DNA of 64,000 bases. Origin: Coccinella septempunctata. Its lineage: Eukaryota > Arthropoda > Insecta > Coleoptera > Coccinellidae. Positions within the stretch are counted from its first letter, which is position 1. Every line of letters begins with the position of its first letter. Location of the stretch: contig NC_058198.1 in assembly GCF_907165205.1 (NCBI RefSeq), positions 19,653,240 through 19,717,239 of the forward strand. The letters run 5' to 3'. This document shows, piece by piece, positions 18,049 to 28,616 of this stretch. Made by a program: the position numbers and the translations under genes. A model generated the notes under the pieces. It saw only the letters and a program-made list of their open reading frames with translations, was not told the origin of the DNA and ran no database searches.

Positions 18049-19800
18049 TCTCGGACTTTAATGTCTGTAAGAATGTTTGTAAACGTTAACTTTTTAGGGT
18101 GGAAAAATCAATTTTTTTTCAGCACGAGTTACATATCCCAGCACATGGCAAGGATGCTGACCAAGCATCTACGAAGCATCCGTCTATGGAATCTTTCCGT
18201 TATTGAATCATTTTTTATTGTCATTTCAAATAATGTTCAGGGCAACTAATTAATCAGTCTTGACATAGACTTCGCGATTTATTGATTTATTATCATACAT
18301 TGTAATATTTGAAATAAAATAATTTTTTTAATTACAATCTCTCCCGCAAAACTCAACTCACGCCATAGAGGGAAGACCTACATAAAAAATATTGATTTAT
18401 TTTAAAAACAATAACATTAAGAAAAAAGCGAAAAGCCTCAAAAACTGTCTGGTACCAGTCTCAAATCTAAATTAAAAATTCAGGAAATATCGCATATTAC
18501 AGATGGATGGATAAAACTGTGGCGTATAGCTACATTAAATATTTCACGTGGGCCATGAAAACAGCGTAAGTCTGATGGAGCCAGCAAATATATGGACACT
18601 TTCCAAAATGAGCTCAAACAAATTTTATTGAAGAGTGCAGAAAATTTCCAAAATAATTTTTGTCTCACATGTGGGGCTGAAAAGAGATCATCCCGCGTGC
18701 AGTGTGAAATTTGTTGAGATATTTCCACAGTGATTGCTGCCCCACTTCAGAAAAACTCTGTAAACTTTACAAAAATTATTTTGCAAAATGTCAATGAAGC
18801 AAAATCACTGTAATCATGCTGGCGCAAAATAATCTATTTACTGGGTTTTCCAGCAATTTCCATTAACTTTTATACCTATTACTTGAATCAAAATCAAATA
18901 TTGGGTACCCACTCTATGAATTATTGTGACATTCCAGTGGGCGTAAATTTTGAAATTCTATTATATAGAATTCGAAAATCTCCAGTGGGGAGCAGGATAG
19001 ATTGATTCAAAGCCAATTATGATAGGGTAATCATTAATGAATAACCTATTGTATACCGATTCGGAAAATGATCAGAAACGCACAAGAGAGCGCAAGTCAG
19101 CCAGTCTTCAGGTGGTGCAATTTCATGAAAAATTAGTTAACAAAAAACTGTTGTTCTATAGAGCAAGGAAGCAAAAGAGAGTCTTCTCATTGAATCAACC
19201 TCATGAACGAAATTAATGCATGGTTTTATTGTACAACCATTCATAATGACCATTGCTGGCAAGTTGAATGGTAGTCTGGTTTATCATTTTATCAGAGTTA
19301 ATATGTTTTAGGATAGGAGTTGTAAAAATAAATTGCAATGAAATAATATAAGACAAAATCAAAATAATCTCGTTAGAAAAACTCTACTTGTAACATCACG
19401 TGATACGTCATCGAAAACTTCCAGTCGTTCAGCGGGCTACTAGCTCGGCCGCCTCAAAGCAACATGTTGAAAGGAAACCGGTTGAAAATAAAATAATTTC
19501 CCCGAATTCAAAATGTTGAATGTGAATGAGTGAATTCCTAAAATTAAATGGTATTTCCGGAGCCATTCGATTAAATTGAAATAACTCGTTTATCTGATGA
19601 AAGGCCAATTCCTACGCAATCCACTCCTAAAATTATTTAAAAATTTCATTGATATATGTTTATGTATAAACTAATTTTTTTTTTTTTTTAATATTGATTA
19701 ACTAAAAAAATCCATGAACAAAAGCCGCCGGAATAGAGAAATACACATCAGTGCACCTGTTGAGATAGATGAACTTTGTTCAAATCGATCAATCGGTTGA
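18049..19800. other. No gene recognised
   Basis: About 1.7 kb of AT-rich sequence. Short open frames exist on both strands but none has a family signature or believable length. It holds a poly(T) run near 19680. I see no terminal repeats that would define an element. Confidence 0.6.
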
Positions 19801-19909
19801 TATGTTGACATGACTGAGGAACAGCTCGAAATATTTCCGAGAAGAAACGGTTACTGTTGCTATGCAGTACAAGCAAGTCAGGAGACGTTTCTCGATTATA
19901 ACATCGGAA

Positions 19910-20265
19910 TATTTGTGTACGCATTCAGCATGCAGAACAGTTTAATTTTTGGACCGTCAGGTGATTCTCATATGATCAGGACATTTTTTATCAATGTACC
20001 CCAAACGGTGCCACATATCTAGATTTTAAATTATTCCAACTGTTCGTCAACTTCCGATTGACTTCGATGACATTTGGTTCCAACAGGATAATGCACCAAA
20101 AGTGACTGAATTTCTCCAAACGGCGTGTCATTTCTACAAATGGTCCAATCAAGTGGCCCTCCCAAACATCAGATTTATCTCCTAGTAAAATTTTTCATCA
20201 CCTTAAATTGATAGAGCTACAAATTCCGATGAAAACAGTTTGGAAATAATCCAACTGTGAGCAAT
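19910..20265 (+). pseudogene. Mariner-like transposase DDE fragment
   Basis: A degenerate piece whose clearest block is D-I-W-F-Q-Q-D-N-A-P (about 20067-20096), the second-aspartate motif of mariner-type transposases. It is preceded by F-P-x-I-x-x-L-P-like sequence and followed by shifted remnants. Stops and frameshifts abound. No terminal inverted repeats were found, so the element limits are unknown. Confidence 0.5.
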
Positions 20266-20468
20266 ATAATTTCGAATATACTCAGAGATATGGGGTTATC
20301 TCTTCGGGAGAGCTATAAGTTCTGGTTTGTCTCACCAGCGTGGACTGTTTGCAAACTAAATAATTTATATTTGTGAACCTTCGATCTGCGATAAACGAGT
20401 TGATTTCAATTTTATTTTCCCTCCAGTTGTTTTTTTTTCTGTTTCGGAAAAATTTATTTCATTTTCAG

Positions 20469-20980
20469 TTCGGATCACGCCGGAACGGAAAGCGAATTTA
20501 TGCGTACCTGGTAAGTTAAGGGAACAGCGCTCACTTATCGGCAACGGACAGCAACGGCCCATCGGCGGAATTTTCTAACGATAATTATTTCACCGTTAGT
20601 TCATTGCGTATCCACGAAAAAAGACGAAAAAGACGTCATTTGCTCAGTATACAGAATGAATGAAGACAGGCTCATTCTGCTTATTAGCGAATTCAGAGAG
20701 CTTCATGATCTGAGTAAGAAAACTTACTCAAATCAAGAAGTGAAAATCAACTCCAAGAAAGCTATGGCACAACCAGGTACTACGAAGTAAAAACTTGATA
20801 TGTATATGAAACAAAAATACATTTGTGGGTGAGTCATGAAAAAACATATTCTTAACGTTGGTTCCTAACACCTCTTTGCACCATCTCCTTCGGGCAGTTT
20901 ACAGAAATTTTACCGACAAGTGCGCGTTGGAACGAAAATTCGCGTTCCGTTCAGGCGTGATCTGTTACCTACGCGAACTT
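20469..20980. mobile_element. Small inverted-repeat element with MADF-like ORF
   Basis: GGATCACGCCGGAACGGAAA near 20473 recurs inverted near 20955-20970, and the similarity continues inward (AGCGCTCACTTATCGG versus GCGCACTTGTCGG). The arms are about 100 bp and imperfect. Between them lies a 44-codon ORF resembling a MADF domain. MADF proteins accompany PIF/Harbinger transposons, so a non-autonomous derivative of that superfamily is possible; this is inference. Confidence 0.45.
20656..20790 (+). CDS. MADF-like N-terminal peptide
   Basis: A 44-codon ORF, ATG to TAA. L-I-L-L-I-S-E-F-R-E-L-H-D-L-S-K-K-T-Y-S matches the start of MADF DNA-binding domains (a hydrophobic helix, then L-Y-D-x-x-x-x-x-Y). 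The domain would normally need about 85 residues, so this is a truncated or first-exon piece. It is too short to be sure. Confidence 0.3.
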   Translation: MNEDRLILLISEFRELHDLSKKTYSNQEVKINSKKAMAQPGTTK

Positions 20981-21318
20981 TTACGGTCACGTGCTGTTGC
21001 AAGGAGGGCGGATATTTTATCGGATTTTCTCCTTTGAACGATTTGCGCACTCTTCCCACGCATCGCAAGTCTATCTTCTCAGATTATTTTCCGAACAGGT
21101 ATATCTTTTTGGAATAGGGTCCGTACGAGAATTTTCCATAATTTGTTGCTTTTCTTTCAGACAAAGCATTTTATTGTTTTTGAATTGAGACCTGGAATTT
21201 CCTATAATTTGTTGCTTCTTTTCAAGTTTTGATTCAGTGAATCGCCTTTATTTTGAGTTCATCTTTCACATTTACTGCTGGTTTTTTTTTTTCGAAGAAT
21301 TTTTGCATTTCAGTTAAT

Positions 21319-21526
21319 ATTCAGAAATAACTGTTAAATTCATTGAAACACATGCTGGCCATGTAGATCAACTCCGCTCTAAACACTTGACTGAAAGTCA
21401 GCAAAAAATGATTGCTGGAGTTACAAAAGAAAGGGTCTTAGAAGATGCAAGGGTTATAGCAGATCATAAAATAGAACGTATTTATATACTCAACCGACGA
21501 GATCTTGCTTATATCATCCGAAAATT
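21319..21526 (+). pseudogene. MULE-like transposase exon, target of LINE C
   Basis: Open frame reading T-H-A-G-H-V-D-Q-L, then L-T-E-S-Q-Q-K-M-I-A, E-R-I-Y-I-L-N-R-R-D-L-A-Y-I-I-R-K. This is the N-terminal helical region of insect MULE/SWIM-type transposases (family from memory). It is interrupted after R-K-F-D-I by LINE C, with TGATATT duplicated. After the LINE the frame continues D-K-K-D-K-R for a few residues and then hits a stop. The core of the transposase is not present here. Confidence 0.5.
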
Positions 21527-21857
21527 TGATATTATAATAATAATAATAATAAAAAAGTTTATTTGACCATAAAACCAAAATGAACACTTCAAATAATATT
21601 GTACAAACAAACTGAAATAAAGAGACAGAGGCTCACTTCTAAGAAGCTCACCTGTTAGTCTCACAACAGAAATACGATTCAAAGACAGCCACTACAAAAA
21701 ATGGAAACAAAATAAAAAAAATTCTCTGGCCCAAATGGACATCATATACATCGAACGTTAAATATATCAGGATACACCAAGTGGAACTGCTCAACAAACG
21801 CACTTAAGTCAAATCTGGTAATAATTGTCACTTTAGGGAATGTGTATTTTATCTTCG

Positions 21858-24788
21858 TCATATTTTGTTATTAATAACGTTATGTATAGTTGTTCTGTTC
21901 AAACCGAGTAGCCACCGAATCACTTCCTTCTTGAATGTCACAGGGTCTCTCAAAGCTCTCAACGTAATTGGGATTGTTCCATATATTTTGGGAGCTAAAT
22001 ATATGCAAGATCTCTGACCTATCGTTTTCATCGTTTTACTCTCTTTATAGTGGTCGAGTTTGCGTCTAGTGGAGTAGTTATGATCGATTGGCCTAAGTTC
22101 AATTTTTCGTCTCTTTATGAGTGCTGCAATCTTCATGAAATACAGTTGCCTCAAATCCAGCACATGTGCGACTCTGTATATCTCGTCACTAGGAAACAGC
22201 ATGCTATGACCGCAAATTATCTTCAGTATACATTTTTGAATGATATTCAATCTTTCTATATGCACATCATATGCTGCCCCCCAGCCCGAAATACCATATG
22301 TCAACAGCGACTGCACCAAGCCAAAATAAACCATCCTTAGATATTTCAGATTGAGTTGTTTTTTGAGACGTTTGAATCTATGTAATAAGCCGCGCAGTTT
22401 CTTTGCTAGTTGTTCGCAGTGGTACTCCCATCTCATATGTCTATCTACGGTGATCCCAAGGTACTTGACGAATCCATCTCTGCTCTCCAATATGGTTGTT
22501 CCATTTCTCGCTTTTATTGGCCCTATGTTTGGTAGACCATTTTCATAGGATGTAAATGGTAGATAGCAAGATTTTTCCATATTGAGGGTTAACTTATTGT
22601 AGCTCAACCAATCTGAGATACTCTGTAAATCCTTTTCTGCTTTTAATTTAAGTTGTTCCCAAGATTCTGCTTCATAAGAAATCGAAAGGTCATCAGCAAA
22701 ACTAACGATACTTCCAAAGATGTTCATATTCAGGAGGTCATTTACATAGAGCAGAAATAACAATGGTCCGAGGACCGTTCCCTGAGGGACTCCGTATCTT
22801 ACTTCCCGTTCTTCACTCTTCTCTTCATCAACGGATACGCATTGCTTCCTCATTGTCAGATAACTCCTCAGCAAACTCAGTGCCGTTCCCCTGATTCCAT
22901 AGTCATGCATTTTTCCAAGAAGTACTCCGTGATCAACCGTATCAAATGCTTTCGACAAATCGAGGAATATGGACATAGTAGGTTTTTTTTTGTCTAATCC
23001 GTTATAGATGAACGTGGTCATTTCCCTTATTGCATCCTCTGTCGATTTTCCCTCCATGAACCCATACTGTCGCTCTGACAATAGACGATGTTTGTCTATG
23101 AATTTATGGAGTCTTGCTTTTATAATTTTTTCCATTACCATCGAGAGATTTGATATCAAGGATATGGGTCTATAATTAGACATTTCCAAGTTATTACCAC
23201 CCTTATAAATAGGTTTTATGACACCAATCTTGAAAGGATCTGGAAAACATCCGCTTAAAAAACATTCGTTGATTATGTGTGCTAGAGGCGTCGAAATATT
23301 CTGCCTCACTTCTTTGAGAACATTTGAGTTTATCCCGTCAATACCTGGAGCTTTATTCTTCTTGAGTGTTCCAATAATCTTCTCAACCTCATGTTTATCA
23401 GTAGGAATGAGGTATATACTGTCTCTTATATTAACTTTTACTGGACTTTCATAGTTCTCTGGTTCAATAATCCTACCAGCGTATTCAGCTCCCAAACTAC
23501 CATAGTATTCATTGAACTTAGATGCAATTAATTTTTTATTCATTATTATTTCACCATTATACTCAATTTTTTTTATGTCATTCTGTTTCAAAGGTTCTTT
23601 ATACGAATTTTTCACATGTTTCCATATAGCAGCAGGTTCGCTTCCACTCTTATCAATGCACCCCTGTAAGTATTTTCGCTTTGAATATTCTATAACCTTC
23701 AAAAGTTTGTTCTTATATTTTACATATATCTTCTTTAGTTCAATGTCGCTAGGATTCTTGAGTAGTAATTTGTATAGTCGATTCTTTTCATTTATGGATG
23801 TAAGAAGTGCTTTCGTAATCCATGGATTCTTTGACATTTTCCTGCGGTTTTTTATCACCTCTTCAGTATTTTTTTCAATATATTCTCGCAAAATCTTGAT
23901 GAAGTTCTCAGTTTTACTGTTACAATTTTTTTCTGAATAAACTCGAGTCCAGTTTTCTCTCTGTAAATCTGAATTTAATTTTGCATAGTTAGTGAATGTC
24001 CTTCGATAGTTATCCTCATTCTGAATGGTTATATTAGGTTTTTCATGCTCAATTGTAAGCATTGTTGGGCAATGGTCAGTTATTTCATAATCTAAAATAA
24101 ATCCCTGTACAGTATTATAGTTGAAACCCTGTTTTCCGTTGACAAAAAAGTGATCCAGGCAAGATCTGCTCTCAGGTCGCGTGACTTTGTTAATAAATGA
24201 TTTATATCCAAACATACTGAAAATGTTAATGTACTCTGTTGCTTCAGGGGAGTTTCTCGAGAGCAGATCCACGTTGATATCGCCTGTCACTATATTGGAT
24301 TCACAATGGTTTCCTATATTGGCCAGATAATGATAGAGCTCACTATTGAACATGCTCTCAGACGAATTGGGTGACCTGTATATGGCTGTAATTTTGAATT
24401 TCTTTTTTCGGTGCTCGAGCTCGATCTCCAGAGCGTTCACTTCGCCAATCTTCACTATCTTGTAATCATATACAAGGTGGTCTTTAATGTATACTAAAAC
24501 ACCATCATGGGAATTATATCGGCCGTTACTATAAATATTTATATATCCCGGTATAGTAAAAACTGAAGGATCTTCTAAAATGAACGTTTCAGTAGGCACG
24601 ATCACTTCCACCTCCGAATGAAGCTGATCAAGTAGTACGATTAGTTGGTCAAAGTTCTTCGCCACACTCCTTATATTCATCTGAAAAATTTTTAAGGCGC
24701 TCGATTGAGGTATCACAAGTTCTTCAATTTTCCCGATCTCGATAGTATCGTAATCCTCATTACTGAAAGTCTCGATGTAAGAATCCAT
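21858..24788 (-). CDS. LINE C ORF2 endonuclease/reverse transcriptase
   Basis: A 976-codon frame with its ATG 15 bases after the ORF1 stop. The AP-type endonuclease fills about residues 30-240: M-N-I-R-S, T-E-T-F, I-Y-R-S-P-N, V-T-G-D-I-N-V-D, R-S-C-L-D-H-F-F and I-T-D-H-C-P, with catalytic E, D and H present. Reverse transcriptase fills about 450-760: A-P-G-I-D-G-I, Y-R-P-I-S-L-I, L-D-L-S-K-A-F-D, G-V-P-Q-G-T-V-L-G-P (near 667) and F-A-D-D (near 696). The C-terminal thumb follows, ending N-N-K-I. The enzyme would nick target DNA and reverse-transcribe its own RNA there. No defect is visible. The P-T-E-T (usually L-T-E-T) change is conservative around the catalytic E. Confidence 0.92.
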   Translation of the reverse strand: MDSYIETFSNEDYDTIEIGKIEELVIPQSSALKIFQMNIRSVAKNFDQLIVLLDQLHSEVEVIVPTETFILEDPSVFTIPGYINIYSNGRYNSHDGVLVYIKDHLVYDYKIVKIGEVNALEIELEHRKKKFKITAIYRSPNSSESMFNSELYHYLANIGNHCESNIVTGDINVDLLSRNSPEATEYINIFSMFGYKSFINKVTRPESRSCLDHFFVNGKQGFNYNTVQGFILDYEITDHCPTMLTIEHEKPNITIQNEDNYRRTFTNYAKLNSDLQRENWTRVYSEKNCNSKTENFIKILREYIEKNTEEVIKNRRKMSKNPWITKALLTSINEKNRLYKLLLKNPSDIELKKIYVKYKNKLLKVIEYSKRKYLQGCIDKSGSEPAAIWKHVKNSYKEPLKQNDIKKIEYNGEIIMNKKLIASKFNEYYGSLGAEYAGRIIEPENYESPVKVNIRDSIYLIPTDKHEVEKIIGTLKKNKAPGIDGINSNVLKEVRQNISTPLAHIINECFLSGCFPDPFKIGVIKPIYKGGNNLEMSNYRPISLISNLSMVMEKIIKARLHKFIDKHRLLSERQYGFMEGKSTEDAIREMTTFIYNGLDKKKPTMSIFLDLSKAFDTVDHGVLLGKMHDYGIRGTALSLLRSYLTMRKQCVSVDEEKSEEREVRYGVPQGTVLGPLLFLLYVNDLLNMNIFGSIVSFADDLSISYEAESWEQLKLKAEKDLQSISDWLSYNKLTLNMEKSCYLPFTSYENGLPNIGPIKARNGTTILESRDGFVKYLGITVDRHMRWEYHCEQLAKKLRGLLHRFKRLKKQLNLKYLRMVYFGLVQSLLTYGISGWGAAYDVHIERLNIIQKCILKIICGHSMLFPSDEIYRVAHVLDLRQLYFMKIAALIKRRKIELRPIDHNYSTRRKLDHYKESKTMKTIGQRSCIYLAPKIYGTIPITLRALRDPVTFKKEVIRWLLGLNRTTIHNVINNKI

Positions 24789-24803
24789 CCCGAATTTGCA
24801 GAA

Positions 24804-25667
24804 CTAATTCCTATGAACTCTATATTGGGATCTTGTCTGGCGACAAGTTTCAGTTTCCTCCCCCTTACTCTTTTTAGAGTCTTTTCCAGCTTTCTCGATC
24901 AACTTGCCCACCTTTTCTCCAACTAATTCTTCTTCTATTTGCTGTTGTTCCTTTAATTGTTGCTCAAACCTAGTCACCGGATTCGGGGTATCGGGAGCAC
25001 TTCGTGGTGTATCCCTCAATTCTCTAAACGTTTGATCCAGTATTTCACCCTCAGATCCTGAACTAGATTTCTCTTTCACAGTCTGCTTTTCAAGTTCTTC
25101 ATAGGTATATTCATCCCCATTTATGTACAGTTTTTGATTCTTTATATAAGCATTTAAGTTTTTAGATCGAGCCTGCTTCAAATTCGATCTGAGCAATTTA
25201 TCCTTACGTCTGTCCTCCGGGCACAGGTCGTTGTTGATATATATTTTCTTACCTTTAAGTTTTCTTGAATTTTTCAGAACAAGATTTTTCGTGAGATATG
25301 AAGAAAATTCAATTTTTATTGGGGAATGCTGGTCCCTGCCGAGTTTGTAAATGTTATTGATATTATTTGGACTCAGATTAATTTCGAGTAATTCGTTAAT
25401 TCGCGAAATGCAAGAATTCAACAAATCCGCATCATCGACCACCAAACCACTCACAATTATATTATTCTTTATTATTATTCTTTTAATATTAACTATTTCC
25501 TCCTCCAATTTCAACAAACGACCATCCAAAGAGGCAATATAACGTCTGGTATCCTCCCCCACCTCTCGGATCTCTTTTCTCACCGTATCTAAATCTTCCC
25601 TCAGGAGTGCGGTCTGTTTAGAGATTTCCTCCCTGAGGACCGCTGTTAAATCATTAGAATTAAACAT
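24804..25667 (-). CDS. LINE C ORF1 RNA-binding protein
   Basis: A 287-codon ORF with ATG at 25667. The N-terminus (about 1-65) is a heptad-rich coiled coil (I-S-K-Q-T-A-L-L-R-E-D-L, L-K-L-E-E-E-I). An RRM-like or L1-ORF1p-like segment follows (N-N-I-I-V-S-G-L, then L-G-R-D...I-K-I-E-F, then K-I-Y-I-N-N-D-L-C-P-E-D-R-R-K-D). A low-complexity charged tail (E-Q-Q-Q-I-E-E-E-L) closes it. This is the trimerising, nucleic-acid-chaperone type of LINE ORF1. It is intact and ends 15 bases before ORF2. Confidence 0.85.
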   Translation of the reverse strand: MFNSNDLTAVLREEISKQTALLREDLDTVRKEIREVGEDTRRYIASLDGRLLKLEEEIVNIKRIIIKNNIIVSGLVVDDADLLNSCISRINELLEINLSPNNINNIYKLGRDQHSPIKIEFSSYLTKNLVLKNSRKLKGKKIYINNDLCPEDRRKDKLLRSNLKQARSKNLNAYIKNQKLYINGDEYTYEELEKQTVKEKSSSGSEGEILDQTFRELRDTPRSAPDTPNPVTRFEQQLKEQQQIEEELVGEKVGKLIEKAGKDSKKSKGEETETCRQTRSQYRVHRN

Positions 25668-26258
25668 TACTTCAATCTAGGGAAAACAAAAGAAGGAAAA
25701 AAATACAACGCTCTTGTTGCCAATCGTTATTTTACTACCCAGTGTAAAAGAAGGATATTATATCAGACAAGGAAAACTCGCTTCACTCCTACGGGCCGAT
25801 GTAAGAGACTTTTTAAACACAAACACAAGTAGGCCGCGGAAAGAAGTGTAAACAAAGGATAAAAACAGAGGGAATTCCCTTTCTATCTTATCAGTTCAAC
25901 TTCTTGTAATGTGATATGATAAGAATCCGTATCAGATATTAGATATGCATATGTGCACGAAATGTAGGTAGAATTATAATATCGAACTGCAATAATTAGA
26001 AGTGTAAAACACAAATTGAGAAAATTTCAAAATTCAAATTGCTGTTCAATACTGTCTTGACTTATCTGTGCACACAGTGTCCAAATTTCAAGTATCGATC
26101 TGAAGCACAACACAAAATTTGCACAGCAACCAATCCACGACCTGACTTCACAGCTGTCACACATTGAATGATATTGATAAAAAAGACAAGAGAATTATAT
26201 GATAGTTACAGCTATCAAAGTGAAAGAATGTGTTTTTCTTTTCAAATAAATAGGTATA

Positions 26259-26452
26259 AAGCCCGTTTGCAACAGCCGAGAATTCTCTGGAGAATTCTCT
26301 ACAAAATTCTCGCAAGAAAAGGGCAGAGACTATTTAGTACGCAACTGAACACAGAATTCTACCGAAAGTGCGTATGTAACGGTACATAATTTACGGCGCA
26401 TGAAATCTCGAGTAAATTTTCTAGAGAATTCTCGGCTGTTGCAAACGGGCTT
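26259..26452. mobile_element. 194-bp MITE with 30-bp inverted repeats
   Basis: The first 30 bases (AAGCCCGTTTGCAACAGCCG and ten more) are repeated exactly inverted at 26423-26452. Internal AGAGAATTCTC motifs repeat. The flanks (TATA / AAAG) give no firm duplication; a TTAA-like site is conceivable. No coding capacity. Confidence 0.8.
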
Positions 26453-26938
26453 AAAGTATTATTTCAAAAATATATACCTTCTCTATTGATGATTTTCATC
26501 AGGAGAAAGTTACCCTGGATTGCAGATAGAAGATAATTACAAAATGCATGTTCAAGAGAACAGTAATGGAATGAGAAGCTCTTGTATCTGGAACGAATTA
26601 TCTTATTTCCATGTCACTCAAAACATACATTTTGACATTATGCATGACTTATAATATGAAGGCATTTGTCGTTATGATTTTGATAGAATTCTTAATTTCT
26701 TCATAAAAAAAGTTTTTACTCTTGAAACCCTCAATAGAAGAATAAAATACTTCATCAATTTATCTGTAGATATGGGCAACAAAATTCCTCTAATTCCTCA
26801 AACACAAGTGAATAAGCAAATGATTATCATGTCATCAGCAGAAATGCATGCCTTTCTCTTATATTTCAGTCTTATTGTTGGTGATTTAGTGGATACCTCT
26901 GATGAGGTGTGGCATTTTTATCTTTCGCTTTTCAACAT
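26453..26938. other. No gene recognised
   Basis: About 490 bp of AT-rich sequence, no supportable ORF or terminal repeat. It may be part of the same flank that the Penelope palindrome inserted into. Confidence 0.6.
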
Positions 26939-27617
26939 TGACAGATGAAAACAAAAACACAAACGGAAGACGAAAAATAACATTCGCGCAGACAGGTTCC
27001 TGCTCTTCTTCTTATAAGCGAGAACAGTGGCGTCGACAGAGATAATCAGTACAGAAGTTTATAAGTGTCTTTTACGTCAACATCGAATTTAACGTTTTGT
27101 ATTCTGTATTCTTGGGATGTTTGTAAATTTCCACTTCTTCTAGAATTTCTTGTTTGTGGTTAAATTCATAATGATGAATTAGATGGGTGTTCTCTTCTAA
27201 AACAAACTTGTGTTTTTCTTCTCTTAAATGACAACCAAAAATTGATTTGTCATTATCCTTAAGGAACATCTGGCTAGTGCCAAGAACCCAAATAATGACA
27301 AATCAATTTTTGGTTGTCATTTAAGAGAATAAAAACACAAGTTTGTTTTAGAAGAGAACACCCATCTAATTCATCACTGTGAATTTAACCACAAACAAGA
27401 AATTCTAGAAGTAGTGGAAATTTACAACCATCTCAAGAATACAGAATACAAAACGTTAAATTCGATGTTGACCAACAACGTAAAAAACACTTATAAACTT
27501 CTGTACTGATTCTCTCTGTCGACGCCACTGTTCTCGCTCATAAGAAGAAGAGCAGGAACCTGTCTGCGCGAATGTTATTTTTCGTCTTCCGTTTGTGTTT
27601 TTGTTTTTATCTGTCAT
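26939..27617. repeat. Large palindrome of Penelope-like 3' sequence
   Basis: Arms 26939-27256 and 27292-27617 are inverted copies over about 320 bp with few differences, separated by a 35-base spacer. Each arm codes, outward to inward on its own strand, for a Penelope-type C-terminus (S-I-F-G-C-H-L-R, then L-E-E-V-E-I-Y-K-H). The right arm continues in plus orientation to a Penelope-type 3' end at about 27930. The palindrome is therefore two head-to-head partial Penelope copies. Confidence 0.75.
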
Positions 27618-27935
27618 TTACATGCTCACTAGATCTGAGCTTTTTTGGCTGCTTTTATGTATAATTTTTGGCTGTTACCTTTTTGACTGATATGTTTTTA
27701 CCATATGACTTTGGAACCTGAAATCGTAACGATTCCCAAAAGTTTATTTATTTTCTTTGTTAACTAACTTCAAATTTTTTCCAACTAAAACCTCAATCGG
27801 TATACTGCCTGATTTCTGAGTTATTTCGAGTAATATTTTTTCAGAATTCTTTGGTTTGATAATGGCGAATGCGCCGAAACATGTCACCGAATGATTTTTA
27901 AATAAATGGTTCCACAAACAGAAGTGCTTTCAAGA
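27618..27935 (+). mobile_element. Penelope-like element 3' end
   Basis: Follows the right arm of the palindrome. AT-rich non-coding sequence leads to a hammerhead-like motif (27850-27891) and then A-A-T-A-A-A-T-rich sequence, the usual layout of the Penelope terminal (pLTR) region. The left border is shared with the palindrome. Confidence 0.55.
27850..27891 (+). ncRNA. Degenerate type I hammerhead ribozyme (Penelope)
   Basis: Stem I TTTGGT (27850-27855) pairs with ACCGAA (27886-27891) with one G-U. The core reads TTGATAA (canonical CTGATGA). Stem II is GGCG with CGCC. GAAA is at 27876-27879. Stem III is only the palindrome CATG, and the cleavage triplet GTC ends at 27885. The fold is conserved but two core bases are changed, so it is probably inactive. 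Penelope elements are known to carry such minimal hammerheads. Confidence 0.65.
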
Positions 27936-28118
27936 CTTTTCCTTCTGTTTCATACATAGCGCTTCATTATGGGATTTTATGAGTTTATGAAGGTTCTTAT
28001 ACCAAGGGCTCACAGAAATTATTATTTAGTATTAATATCTATTTACCATTTGGGTTTTTGAATATATTTATCCTTTTTATAAGACGAACCTTATCTAGAA
28101 AACAACTAACTAGATGGA

Positions 28119-28616
28119 AAAATCGGGTAAATACCTTGGAGTCGAACTTGACCAAAGGTTGAATTTTCATACCCCATAAAAGAATGCCCTCGCCCGGGGT
28201 TATGCAATTAAAAGAACCCTATATCCCCTGATATCTAGCAAAAGCAATCTCAACCTAAAAAACAAAACCCTGTTATATAAATCAATCATTAGACCCCTAA
28301 TAACCTATGCAGTCCCTGCTTTTTGCCACTTTCGTTTCCTCTTCGCAAACTGAAAACATTCCTAAACAATTGCCTCCGACTCATTACAAATAAAAACAGA
28401 TATACCCGAGTATCAAAATTGCATGAAATTAGCGAAATCCAAACCATTCGTGAACACATAGATAGTGTTTCGAACAACTTCTTCTATCACCAGTGTCGCG
28501 CGAACGATCTCACAAAAAACATTACAAAAACGAGGTTCCACAATATGAATTCTCAGAACAAACACTCTTTACCCTACCAATTCCTCCCTATATTCCTTCA
28601 ACTCCTCACCAGTTAA
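28119..28616 (+). pseudogene. Jockey-type LINE fragment
   Basis: Shifted frames give K-Y-L-G-V-E-L-D-Q-R-L-N-F (28128), S-I-I-R-P-L-I-T-Y-A-V-P-A-F (about 28283), N-R-Y-T-R-V-S-K-L-H-E-I and I-R-E-H-I-D-S-V. It corresponds to the same RT region as the fragment at 16125. There are multiple frameshifts and stops. Confidence 0.7.

Larger units (their letters stand above)
21534..26168 (-). mobile_element. Full-length non-LTR retrotransposon C with two open ORFs
   Basis: A 4635-bp minus-strand LINE, with a TTATTA-repeat 3' tail at 21534-21552, flanked by a 7-bp duplication TGATATT (21527-21533, 26169-26175). It has a roughly 500-bp 5' UTR, ORF1 and ORF2, both without stops, and a 300-bp 3' UTR. 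It is the best candidate for an autonomous element in the window. Its RT is a close relative of LINE B at 7.7 kb. Confidence 0.88.

Noticed and set aside
26900..26930. CTGATGAGGTG as another hammerhead core
   Set aside because: No stem II closing strand followed by GAAA and no stem I pairing could be found.
27072..27269. A separate 65-codon minus-strand gene
   Set aside because: It is the inverted arm of the Penelope palindrome, not an independent gene.
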